DNA of 64,000 nt, taken from positions 62,001 to 126,000 of the forward strand of contig NZ_FNGD01000001.1 of the NCBI RefSeq assembly GCF_900102895.1. The letters are read 5' to 3'. The DNA is from Arthrobacter sp. ov407. Its GTDB lineage: Bacteria; Actinomycetota; Actinomycetes; Actinomycetales; Micrococcaceae. The translations under genes were made by a program, and so were the position numbers. Within the stretch, counting starts at the first letter, position 1, and every line of letters begins with the position of its first letter. Below the pieces are notes generated by a model, which was not told the DNA's origin, searched no databases, and saw nothing but the letters and a program-made list of their open reading frames with translations. Positions 15,839 to 24,891 of the stretch are shown here, one piece after another.

Positions 15839-17575
15839 CTACCGGAACAGGGCCCCGTAGGTCCCCATGATGATCCGGTCGCCCGGGGTGGACTTGCGGA
15901 TGTAGTCAACCACGGCCCAGTCATCGAGCGAGATGCAACCGGCAGTCGGGATCTTGTTCATGTGCAGGAAGATGGCAAAGCCTGCGTCCTGAACGATGTT
16001 GGGACGGTTGTAGTTGATGACCACACCCTGGCGGTAGTAGCCCAGGCTGGCGAACCACCACATGTTCTCGTCCCAGCCGACCCAGGAGGAGGACTCGTGG
16101 TACTTGTTGTACGTGGGCGTCCAGGGGTTGCCGCCCCACCGCGAACGGGGGTTCAGCGTGCGGTAGGAAAGCTTCGTTCCCGGGTTGCCCAGGCCGAACG
16201 CCTCGGTCACGGAAAACGACCCGGTGGGGGAGAACAGGTTCCGCGTCGGACCGGACGGTACTCCCGGCGGCTTGAACCCTGATTTGCCCACGTAGCCATC
16301 AGTCCGCCAGTCCGGCACATACGTTCCGGCGACCTTCATGCAGTACAGGTTGGTCGCATGGTTCTGTCCGTAGGCCTGGGTCCAGGTGAGGAGGACCCGG
16401 TTCGCGCCGTAGGTGGGGTACTTGGATTTGCCGTTGTTGAGTTTCTGGCACTCCGACATCCCAAAGATCCGGTATCCCGGTTTCACCGTCCAGCCGATGA
16501 ACCCGCGCTGGAAGGCCTGGATGCACTGCCCCGGGACGCACTTCTCGTTGGCCAGGGGATATCCAAGGCTGCTGCGGGTTTCCCCGACCCGGAGGTAGCG
16601 GGCACCGATTCCTCCCCGGGAGATCCAGGATCCGGTTGCCGAGGACCAGTAGACGGTCCCGCCCTGGAAGCGTTGCAGGCATCCGCCGGCGGCCTGGCCG
16701 CAGGTTTTCTCGCCGGTGGGATAGCCCATGACGCCGGCTTGCGCACCGGCCGTTTTCCACCGGTTGTAGAGGGTTCCCTCGACCACCCGTGCGGGGGTCC
16801 TCGGGGACCAGAACACGGCGCCCTTCGCGAAGAACTGGGAGCAGCCCCGGGCCGTGAGCCCGCAGACCTCGGCCGAGACAGGCAGTCCGAGCCCGGCGAC
16901 TTCACCCTTGGCCCGCCACAGGCTGCCGATGCCACCGCGCGACCAGATCTGCTGGATGCCCTTTGTGGTCCAGGTGAGGAATCGCCCGCTGGAGAATTTC
17001 TGGATTGTTCCGCCCGTGACCGCGGTTTCGTCCGTGACGGGATAGCCGTAGAGCGCCAGGCCGCCCTGGGCGTGCCAGCGGGGGCCGGTGTGGCCCGCGG
17101 TCCGCAGGACCAGGTGTGCGCCCGTTGCCGCGGTCCAGAAAATGGATCCGCCTCCGAACGCCTGGCCGCAGACGCCGAGGGAGCAAAGCTGATTGGCGGT
17201 CGGCGCTCCGAGGGCGCCACCGGCACCGTTGAAGGCAGCCCACTTGGCCTTAATCGGGCCCTCGACGACGACGACGGGCGGAACGGTCGGCTGCTCCGTC
17301 GCCGGTGGCTGGACAACCGGTGGCGGGGGTTCGACAACGGGCGCCGTCGGCTCCCCGGTAGTCGACGCCGTTGTTGTAGGGGTCGCGCCTAGTTCCGCAG
17401 CCGGATCGGCGGGGGCCGAGGCTGACTCAGTTGGCGCTGTAGTGTCGGTCGGCGTCGCCGTGGGGCTGGACGTCTCCTGCGGCAGCGGTGTGGCCTCGGC
17501 GAAGGCCGGTCCGACCGCCAGCGGCCCGGCCGCGAGCCCCAGGACCACCGCCGAGATGACAAGTAGTTTTTTCAT
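15839..17575 (-). CDS. Secreted LGFP-repeat protein with L,D-transpeptidase-like domain
   Basis: A 578-residue exported wall protein. It starts with a signal peptide (MKKLLVISAVVLGLAAGPLAVGPAFAEA), then a Thr/Pro/Ala-rich spacer (~30-100). About five LGFP-type repeats (~105-370) follow, each with a GxP...C...G.IFW-like pattern; LGFP repeats bind mycolyl/peptidoglycan layers. The C-terminal ~180 residues hold a YkuD-like (COG3786-type) domain with HMNKIPTAGCISL near 537-549, giving the catalytic His and Cys. L,D-transpeptidases cross-link or modify peptidoglycan outside the membrane. The start ATG (17575) overlaps the stop of the upstream lipoprotein gene, so the two are coupled. Confidence 0.88.
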   Translation of the reverse strand: MKKLLVISAVVLGLAAGPLAVGPAFAEATPLPQETSSPTATPTDTTAPTESASAPADPAAELGATPTTTASTTGEPTAPVVEPPPPVVQPPATEQPTVPPVVVVEGPIKAKWAAFNGAGGALGAPTANQLCSLGVCGQAFGGGSIFWTAATGAHLVLRTAGHTGPRWHAQGGLALYGYPVTDETAVTGGTIQKFSSGRFLTWTTKGIQQIWSRGGIGSLWRAKGEVAGLGLPVSAEVCGLTARGCSQFFAKGAVFWSPRTPARVVEGTLYNRWKTAGAQAGVMGYPTGEKTCGQAAGGCLQRFQGGTVYWSSATGSWISRGGIGARYLRVGETRSSLGYPLANEKCVPGQCIQAFQRGFIGWTVKPGYRIFGMSECQKLNNGKSKYPTYGANRVLLTWTQAYGQNHATNLYCMKVAGTYVPDWRTDGYVGKSGFKPPGVPSGPTRNLFSPTGSFSVTEAFGLGNPGTKLSYRTLNPRSRWGGNPWTPTYNKYHESSSWVGWDENMWWFASLGYYRQGVVINYNRPNIVQDAGFAIFLHMNKIPTAGCISLDDWAVVDYIRKSTPGDRIIMGTYGALFR

Positions 17576-18024
17576 GGGGCATCCTCTACGGAGACGACCG
17601 GCTTGCAGGTCCCGGCGCTGTCCTTGGTCTTGGCAAAGTTCGGTGCTGCGATCTCGGCCGACTGGCCGGCCGCAACGGTTTTGGTGATGATCGTGTGCCC
17701 GGCCACCGCCGGGCCGGCCGTGACCGCGATGGCCACGGTGAACACTCTGTTCTTGTCCGTGTTGTTGACGAGGGTGCCCTTGAAGGACCACGACCCGTCG
17801 GCTGTTGCGGTGCAGACGTGCTGCCGCAATGCGTCGGGCGCGTTCAGCGAAGTGGAAACATCGGCAGGCTCGGAGTTACCCGGCGCCGGAGATCCTGATG
17901 TCTGTGATGTTGATGGTGCTGGCGTTGCTGCGGTGCGGCTTTCGCTGGGTTCGGCGGAACCGCCGCTCGAACACCCCGCTAGTGCGAGAAGCAGCACTGC
18001 AGGCAGTAGCGCTCTCTGTTTCAT
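17572..18024 (-). CDS. Small secreted lipoprotein
   Basis: A 150-residue lipoprotein: MKQRALLPAVLLLALAGCSS with lipobox LAGC (Cys at ~18), a Ser/Thr/Pro linker (~20-60), and a ~90-residue C-terminal domain. That domain runs from VCTATADGSWSFKG through VNNTDKNRVFTVAIAV to NFAKTKDSAGTCKPVVS, with two cysteines that could form a disulfide. The layout resembles FxLYD-type beta-sandwich lipoproteins. A GGGGGG ribosome site precedes the ATG at 18024. The gene overlaps the transpeptidase start by 4 nt, so the pair probably functions together at the cell wall. Exact role unknown. Confidence 0.82.
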   Translation of the reverse strand: MKQRALLPAVLLLALAGCSSGGSAEPSESRTAATPAPSTSQTSGSPAPGNSEPADVSTSLNAPDALRQHVCTATADGSWSFKGTLVNNTDKNRVFTVAIAVTAGPAVAGHTIITKTVAAGQSAEIAAPNFAKTKDSAGTCKPVVSVEDAP

Positions 18025-18262
18025 AGTCCCCCCTGACTCACGGCGTTCCCGCCATGGCCTGCACTGATGTTGCAGGCGCACCGGACGGAAAGTCCCCGCC
18101 GGTTTGCTCAGGGTAATGGAAACAGGCGCCTGACCTGCGCTTTTGCGTGAAATGACCGGTGTTGTGGCGCTTTCGGGGCGGCTCCGGGTGTTGCCCGGGT
18201 CACGCCGGGGTCCTGAGTGCTAGTACGATAGATGAGCCGCGCGAGCTTCGACACTTGTGAGG

Positions 18263-18315
18263 TTCGGTACATGTCTTAGCCCCTGCAAGAGGGTTGGGCC
18301 CGAATTTTGTGTACC
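18263..18315 (+). other. Possible structured leader upstream of the permease
   Basis: The 341-bp gap 18025-18365 holds no gene. Within it, GGTACA (18266-18271) can pair with TGTACC (18310-18315), and CCCT-GCAA-GAGGG (about 18282-18293) forms an inner hairpin, ending about 50 nt before the permease start. It matches no riboswitch class that I recognise, and a chance structure is possible. Confidence 0.25.
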
Positions 18316-18365
18316 TGAATCCGCAGTCCTGTCCCGGCCATACCTCGACCTACAAGGAATCAGCT

Positions 18366-19823
18366 GTGCCATCACTTACCCCCACAGAACTCAAGAGCGC
18401 GCCAGCGGAATCCGCCGTCGACTCGACCCTCAGCGCCGAGGGCTACAAGAAGACCCTGAGCGGCCGCCACGTGACGATGATCTCCATGGGCGGCGCAATC
18501 GGCGTCGGCCTGTTCATGGGGGCCGGCGGACGCCTGGCCTCGACGGGCCCGGCGCTGATCTTCTCCTACGCCATTGCCGGCGTGATCGCCTACCTGCTGA
18601 TGCGGGCACTGGGCGAGCTCATCATGTACCGCCAGACCTCGGGCTCCTTCGTCAGCTACGCCGGCGAAATGTTCGGCAAGAAGGGCGCCTTCCTCTCCGG
18701 CTGGATGTACTTCATCAACTGGGGCATGACCGGGATCGCGGAACTGATCGCGATTGGCCTGTACTTCCAGTTCTTCTTCCCCAACGTGCCGGTGGAAGCC
18801 TCCGCGATTGCCGCCCTCGCGCTGCTGGTGGCCGTCAACCTGCTCAGCGTCAAGGCATTCGGCGAGTTTGAATTCTGGGCATCCTGCCTCAAGGTCGGCG
18901 CCATCCTGATCTTCCTGGCCGTTGGCACCTTCATGGTGGTCACCAACGCCAAGGTGGGCGATGGCCACGCCTCCGTGACCAACCTCTTTGCCGACGACGG
19001 CGGGATGTTCCCCAAGGGCGCCCTCGTCATGGTCCTCGTGCTCAACGCCGTGATCTTCGCCTACAACGGCATCGAACTCGTCGGCATCACCGCCGGCGAG
19101 ATGCAGAACGCCAAGCGCGAAGTGCCCAAGGCGATCCGCGCCGTCGTACTGCGCATTGTGGTCTTCTACGTCGGTTCCGTGCTGCTGCTGGCCATGCTGC
19201 TGCCCTCGGACCAGTACAAGGCCGGCGTGTCCCCGTTCGTCACCGTGTTCGGCCAGATGGGCCTCGGCTGGGTGGGTGACGTCATGAACATGATCGTCAT
19301 CACCGCCGCGCTGTCCTCCTGCAACTCCGGCCTGTACTCGATCGGCCGTGTCTTCCGCACGATGGCCAACAACGGGCATGCCCCGCAGTGGCTCACCAAG
19401 ATGTCCAAGCGCCACGTGCCGTACGCGGCCATCCTCGCGATCGCCGCTTTCTACCTCGTGGGCATCATGCTGAACATCTGGCTGGGCGGCTCGCACGCCT
19501 TCGACCTCGCGCTGAACACCGCCTCGATCGGCGTGATCTTCACGTGGGGCGCCATCTTCGCCAGCCAGATCGCGCTGCGCCACCAGAAGGGCCGCGTCTC
19601 CAGCCTGCCCATGCCGGGCTCGCCGTGGACCAGCTGGGCCGGACTGGTCGCGCTGCTGGCCATCACCGTGCTGATCGGCTTCGACACCATGACCAGCAAG
19701 ACCGGCGAGGTCTTCCACCTGGGCCTCTGGACACTGGCCACCGTTCCGTTCTTCGCCCTGGTGCTGTGGCTGGGCTGGCAGAAGGTCAAGAACAACGCGC
19801 CCAAGAGCGAGCTCTACAGCTAG
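18366..19823 (+). CDS. ansP: Amino acid permease, AnsP/CycA type (APC superfamily)
   Basis: A 485-residue, 12-helix transporter of the amino acid-polyamine-cation superfamily. The conserved substrate/cation loop MISMGGAIGVGLFMGAG is at ~39-55, preceded by the LSGRHV stretch characteristic of the AnsP/CycA/RocE group. GELIMYRQTSGSFVSYA (~92-108) and the AYNGIELVGITAGE helix (~212-230) are also family-typical. It probably imports L-asparagine or small neutral amino acids with protons. Sequence alone does not separate AnsP from CycA. The GTG at 18366 has AAGGAA 6 nt upstream; longer frames add residues without conservation. A strong hairpin ends the unit. Confidence 0.85.
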   Translation: MPSLTPTELKSAPAESAVDSTLSAEGYKKTLSGRHVTMISMGGAIGVGLFMGAGGRLASTGPALIFSYAIAGVIAYLLMRALGELIMYRQTSGSFVSYAGEMFGKKGAFLSGWMYFINWGMTGIAELIAIGLYFQFFFPNVPVEASAIAALALLVAVNLLSVKAFGEFEFWASCLKVGAILIFLAVGTFMVVTNAKVGDGHASVTNLFADDGGMFPKGALVMVLVLNAVIFAYNGIELVGITAGEMQNAKREVPKAIRAVVLRIVVFYVGSVLLLAMLLPSDQYKAGVSPFVTVFGQMGLGWVGDVMNMIVITAALSSCNSGLYSIGRVFRTMANNGHAPQWLTKMSKRHVPYAAILAIAAFYLVGIMLNIWLGGSHAFDLALNTASIGVIFTWGAIFASQIALRHQKGRVSSLPMPGSPWTSWAGLVALLAITVLIGFDTMTSKTGEVFHLGLWTLATVPFFALVLWLGWQKVKNNAPKSELYS

Positions 19824-19832
19824 GAAGCGCGA

Positions 19833-19899
19833 CAGTCTGTACAGACTGAACAAACGCGGCGGCGGCCGCCACCTTAACCGGTGGCGGCCGCCGCCGCGT
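19833..19899. terminator. Palindrome plus 20-bp perfect hairpin between convergent genes
   Basis: A perfect 16-bp palindrome CAGTCTGTACAGACTG (19833-19848) is followed by a perfect 20-bp stem, 19854-19873 paired with 19880-19899, with loop TTAACC. The stem is built of GGC/GCC triplets. It lies between the permease and hpaI, which converge, and should stop transcription from both sides despite having no T-run. Confidence 0.8.
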
Positions 19900-19907
19900 C
19901 TAACGCT

Positions 19908-20741
19908 TCAGTAGCTGGCGGGGGTGCCTCCGGGCTCAGCCCCCGGGTCCTGTGGGATAAAGTCGGCGGCGAGAGCCTCGGAGCCGCGGGCCAGGATGGA
20001 CACGTCGGCCCCGACCAGCACGAAGGCAGCGCCGGCTGCCAGGTACGCGCGCGCCGTTGGCGGGTTGAAGGCGTTCACGCCGGCGGGTTTGCCGGCCGCT
20101 GTGGCGGCGGCAAGGCAGTGTTCGACGGCGGCCCGCACCCGGGGGTGTTCCTGCTGGCCCAACAGTCCCATGGAGGCGGCGAGGTCGGAGGGCCCCAGGA
20201 AGATCGCGTCCACGCCGTCCACCGCCAGGATGTTCTCCACCGCGGCAACCGCGGCTTCGGATTCGATCTGCACGGTGACACTGACGGTTTCGGATGCGCG
20301 GGCGAGGTAGTCCGGGATCCGGTTCCAGCGCGCGGCCCGGGCCAGGGCAGAGCCGACGCCGCGGACGCCGTGCGGCGGGTAGCGGCTGGCGGCCACGGCG
20401 GCCTCCGCCTCGGCTGCCGAGTTCACCATGGGGATCAGCAGGTTCTGGACGCCGAGGTCCAGGTATTGCTTGATCAGCACGGTGTCGTTCACCGGCGGCC
20501 GGACCACTGAATGGACCGGATAGCCGTGCACGGCCTGCAGCTGGGCGAGGACGGATTCGAGCCCGTTGGGGCTGTGTTCGGCGTCGATCAGCAGCCAGTC
20601 CAGGCCGGACCCGGCGCAGAGCTCTGCAATCAGGGGACTGCCCGAGCACACCCACATCCCGGCCAGCGGACGGCCGGCAGCGCCGGTTTGGTTGCGCAGG
20701 GCGTCACGGAAGGTGGCATCGGGTTCTACTCGAAGCGGCAT
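19908..20741 (-). CDS. hpaI: HpaI-type 4-hydroxy-2-oxo-heptane-1,7-dioate aldolase
   Basis: A 277-residue class II (metal-dependent) HpcH/HpaI aldolase that splits 4-hydroxy-2-oxoheptane-1,7-dioate into pyruvate and succinate semialdehyde, the last step of homoprotocatechuate meta cleavage. Typical segments are LAGMWVCSGSPLIAELC (~22-38), DWLLIDAEHSPNG (~43-55, with the catalytic His), RPPVND, MVNSAAEAE (~110-118), and IFLGPSDLAASMG (~180-192). It overlaps the hpaH stop by 16 nt and is the last gene of the cluster on the minus strand. Confidence 0.92.
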   Translation of the reverse strand: MPLRVEPDATFRDALRNQTGAAGRPLAGMWVCSGSPLIAELCAGSGLDWLLIDAEHSPNGLESVLAQLQAVHGYPVHSVVRPPVNDTVLIKQYLDLGVQNLLIPMVNSAAEAEAAVAASRYPPHGVRGVGSALARAARWNRIPDYLARASETVSVTVQIESEAAVAAVENILAVDGVDAIFLGPSDLAASMGLLGQQEHPRVRAAVEHCLAAATAAGKPAGVNAFNPPTARAYLAAGAAFVLVGADVSILARGSEALAADFIPQDPGAEPGGTPASY

Positions 20742-21511
20742 GTAATGCTCCCCAGCGGTCCGTAGTCGGCGTGGACGGTGTCACCTTTGTACACCCAAAG
20801 GGGCCGGGTGAACGAGCCGGCGAGGATGATGTCGCCGGCTTTCATGCCGTCCCCGTGGACGGCGATTTTGTTCGCCAGCCAGTGCACGCCGTTGGCCGGG
20901 TGGTCCAGGACGCCGGCGGCCACGCCCGTTTCCTCCACGGTCTGGTTCTTGTAGAGGATGGCGGAGACCCAGCGGAGGTCCACGGCGTCGGGACGGACGG
21001 GGTTTCCGCCCACCACCATGGCGCCCATCGCCGCGTTGTCAGCGATGGTGTCCACAATGGTCCGGCCCTCCATTTCGATCCGGGAATCCAGGATCTCGAG
21101 GGCCGGGACCACGTAGTCGGTGGCGTTCAGGACGTCGAAGATGGTGCAGCCGGGGCCGGCCAGGTCCTTCTTCAGCACGAACGCCAGCTCCACTTCGACC
21201 CGGGGGTGGGTGTACTGGTCCCACTCCACGGAGCAGCCGGTTTCCAGGACCATGTCATCGAAGATGGCGCCGTAGTCCGGCTCGGTGATGCCGGTGGCGG
21301 CCTGCATCGCCTTGGACGTGAGGCCGATCTTGCGGCCCACGAGGGTCCGGCCGGCGTCCTCGTTGCGGCGCCGCCACAGCTGCTGGACGGCGTAGGAATC
21401 CTCCACCGTCATGTCCGGGTAGCGGGCAGTCAGGCGGGGGACCGGTGTCCGGGACCGGCCGGCTTCCAGCAGTTCATCTGCAATGGCCTCGATCGTCGCG
21501 GGATCCAGCAC
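20726..21511 (-). CDS. hpaH: HpaH-type 2-oxo-hept-4-ene-1,7-dioate hydratase
   Basis: A 261-residue member of the FAH/MhpD hydratase group that adds water to 2-oxohept-4-ene-1,7-dioate. VGRKIGLTSKAMQAATGI (~59-76), DYGAIFDDM, HPRVEVELAFVLKKDL (metal-binding glutamates, ~103-118) and ALEILDSRI (~141-149) are all hallmarks. The GTG at 21511 lies 1 nt after the hpaD stop, which fits coupled translation. A longer frame adds 29 Arg/Ala-rich residues from inside hpaD and is rejected. Confidence 0.92.
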   Translation of the reverse strand: MLDPATIEAIADELLEAGRSRTPVPRLTARYPDMTVEDSYAVQQLWRRRNEDAGRTLVGRKIGLTSKAMQAATGITEPDYGAIFDDMVLETGCSVEWDQYTHPRVEVELAFVLKKDLAGPGCTIFDVLNATDYVVPALEILDSRIEMEGRTIVDTIADNAAMGAMVVGGNPVRPDAVDLRWVSAILYKNQTVEETGVAAGVLDHPANGVHWLANKIAVHGDGMKAGDIILAGSFTRPLWVYKGDTVHADYGPLGSITCRFE

Positions 21512-21512
21512 G

Positions 21513-22601
21513 CTAAACCTGCGCTCCGAGCTTGAAGCCCGTCTTCTCGCCGGCGGGGCCGTCCTCTTCCTTGCGGGTGTAGGAGAAACCGTCGGCACCC
21601 ACGGTCACGGCCATCTCGCTTTTTTCCTCACGGACGATGACGGGCTGCGGGTTGCCGTCGAGGTTCAGGACCAGGGAGGCCTCGGTGTACCAGGAGGGGA
21701 CCACGGGATTGCCCCACCAGTCGCGGCGCTGGTTGTCGTGGACGTCCCAGGTGATGGTGGGGTTGTCCGGGTCGCCGGTGTAGTAGTCCTGCGTGTAGAT
21801 CTCGATGCGGTGGCCGTCCGGGTCCAGGATGTAAAGGTAGAACGCATTGGAGACGCCGTGCCGGCCGGGGCCGCGTTCGATCCGGTCGGAGATGCGCAGG
21901 GCGCCCATCTTGTCGCAGATCTGGATGATGTTGTGCTTCTCGTGCGTGGCGAAGGCAATGTGGTGCAGCCGCGGGCCGTTGCCGCCGGTCAGTGCGGTGT
22001 CGTGCACGGTCTGCTTGCGGTGCATCCAGGCGGCGTACGTGACGCCGTCGGAGTCCTTGATGTCCTCGGAGACACGGAATCCCAGGTCTTCAAGGTATTT
22101 GCGGCCGCGCGGGACGTCCGGGGTGACCTGGTTGAAATGATCCAGCCGGACCAGTTCGCCGGCGGAGTAGAGGTCGTAGCGCTGCGTGAGGCGCTCGACG
22201 TGTTCGGTCTCGTAGAAGAATTCATAGGGGAAACCGAGCGGATCCTCGACGCGGACGGCGTCGCCGATGCCCTTGGTGAAGCCGTCCTTGCGGCGCTCGG
22301 TGCGGCAGCCCAGTTCCTTGTAGTAGGCCTCCGCGGCGTCCACCTCGGCGGGGGACTTCACCCGGTACGCGAAGGCGGCCGCGGCGGCCACGGGGCCCTT
22401 GCGCAGCACGAGGTTGTGGTGGATGAACTCTTCCAGGGACCGCAGGTAGATCGTGTTCTCGTCTTCCTCGGTGACGTGCAGGCCCAGCAGGTCCACGTAG
22501 AACTCGCGGGACTTGGCGAGGTCCGTGACCACGAGTTCCAGGTAGGCGCAGCGGACGATATCCGGGGCCGGGACGGTAGGGGTGGGGACGAAGTTGGTCA
22601 T
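21513..22601 (-). CDS. hpaD: 3,4-dihydroxyphenylacetate 2,3-dioxygenase
   Basis: A 362-residue extradiol ring-cleavage dioxygenase of the two-domain VOC type. The N-terminal VOC module begins at DIVRCAYLELVVTDLAKSREFYVDLLG, and the C-terminal catalytic module has DHFNQVTPDVPR (~154-165, first His), LHHIAFATHEKHN (~212-224, second His) and RIEIYTQDYY (~261-270, Glu ligand). These are the 2-His-1-carboxylate iron or manganese ligands of HpaD/MndD homoprotocatechuate dioxygenases. It opens homoprotocatechuate to 5-carboxymethyl-2-hydroxymuconate semialdehyde, the substrate of HpaE encoded just upstream. Length agrees with the Arthrobacter MndD type. Confidence 0.94.
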   Translation of the reverse strand: MTNFVPTPTVPAPDIVRCAYLELVVTDLAKSREFYVDLLGLHVTEEDENTIYLRSLEEFIHHNLVLRKGPVAAAAAFAYRVKSPAEVDAAEAYYKELGCRTERRKDGFTKGIGDAVRVEDPLGFPYEFFYETEHVERLTQRYDLYSAGELVRLDHFNQVTPDVPRGRKYLEDLGFRVSEDIKDSDGVTYAAWMHRKQTVHDTALTGGNGPRLHHIAFATHEKHNIIQICDKMGALRISDRIERGPGRHGVSNAFYLYILDPDGHRIEIYTQDYYTGDPDNPTITWDVHDNQRRDWWGNPVVPSWYTEASLVLNLDGNPQPVIVREEKSEMAVTVGADGFSYTRKEEDGPAGEKTGFKLGAQV

Positions 22602-22662
22602 GGTGTTCTCTCTTCTTTGAAAGGGGTCTGGTTGGCGCCGGCCGGAAATTCAGGCGCCGAAT

Positions 22663-24177
<1,515 letters not shown>

Positions 24178-24186
24178 TGTTTTTCC

Positions 24187-24891
24187 TTACTGCTGTGTGG
24201 TCTGCGGGGTCGGGAGGTCGTTTGCCGCCGCCTGTGCGAGGTACGCGTCGAGGGTGGCGCTGCGGTGCCGGCGGGCGGCCTTTTCGATGTCATCCGGGCT
24301 GGACCCGGACTCGATGAGCTGCAGCAGCGCCTCGTGCTCGTCCACGGACTCGTGGGCGCGGCCGGGGACGAAACGGAACGTGGATGAGCGCAGGGACGCC
24401 AGCCGGTTCCAGCCGCGGTGGACGAGGTCCAGGATGTGCGGATTGGGGCAGTGCTCGAACAGGACGCTGTGGAAGTCCTGGTTCAGCCGGGTGAACCGGA
24501 CGGGGTCGAAGTGCTGCAGGCATTCGCGCATCTCGGCGTTGACGGCCCGGGCGCGGGCCACGTCCGCCTCCCCGATCAACGGAGCCGAGAGGGCTGTGGC
24601 GGCGCCCTCGACGATGCTGAGGGTCTGCATCGTGTAGAGGTACTCGGTGGGGTCAATGCCGGAGACGGTGGCGCCGATGTTCCGCTCGAACTTGACCAGG
24701 CCTTCGGCTTCGAGCCGGCGGATGGCTTCGCGGACCGGCACCACGCTGACGCCCAGGTCCTCGGCGATCTTTGCCAGCACCAGCCGGTAGCCGGGGGAGT
24801 AGCTCCCGTCCACGATCCGGGACTTGACGGCCGCATAGGCCTGCTCGGATTTGCTGACCGTGGCGGCTGCGGCGCTGGCTGTGTCAGTCAT
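24187..24891 (-). CDS. GntR family regulator (FCD subfamily) of the hpa cluster
   Basis: A 234-residue transcription factor. The N-terminal winged helix-turn-helix contains YAAVKSRIVDGSYSPGYRLV and IAEDLGVSVVPVREAIRRLEAEGLV (~44-68), and the C-terminal FCD ligand-binding domain has LNQDFHSVLFEHCPN and SVDEHEALLQLIESG (metal-binding His/Asp type). It lies inside the hpa operon, overlapping the 3' end of the FAH-RraA gene by 8 nt. It is the obvious candidate to bind the palindrome TCGTATACGA at 26392-26401 and respond to a pathway intermediate. Confidence 0.88.
   Translation of the reverse strand: MTDTASAAAATVSKSEQAYAAVKSRIVDGSYSPGYRLVLAKIAEDLGVSVVPVREAIRRLEAEGLVKFERNIGATVSGIDPTEYLYTMQTLSIVEGAATALSAPLIGEADVARARAVNAEMRECLQHFDPVRFTRLNQDFHSVLFEHCPNPHILDLVHRGWNRLASLRSSTFRFVPGRAHESVDEHEALLQLIESGSSPDDIEKAARRHRSATLDAYLAQAAANDLPTPQTTQQ

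Noticed and set aside
18372..19853. Minus-strand frame of 493 codons opposite the permease
   Set aside because: His/Asp/Gly/Glu-rich antisense shadow without any domain; the plus frame is a clear 12-helix transporter.
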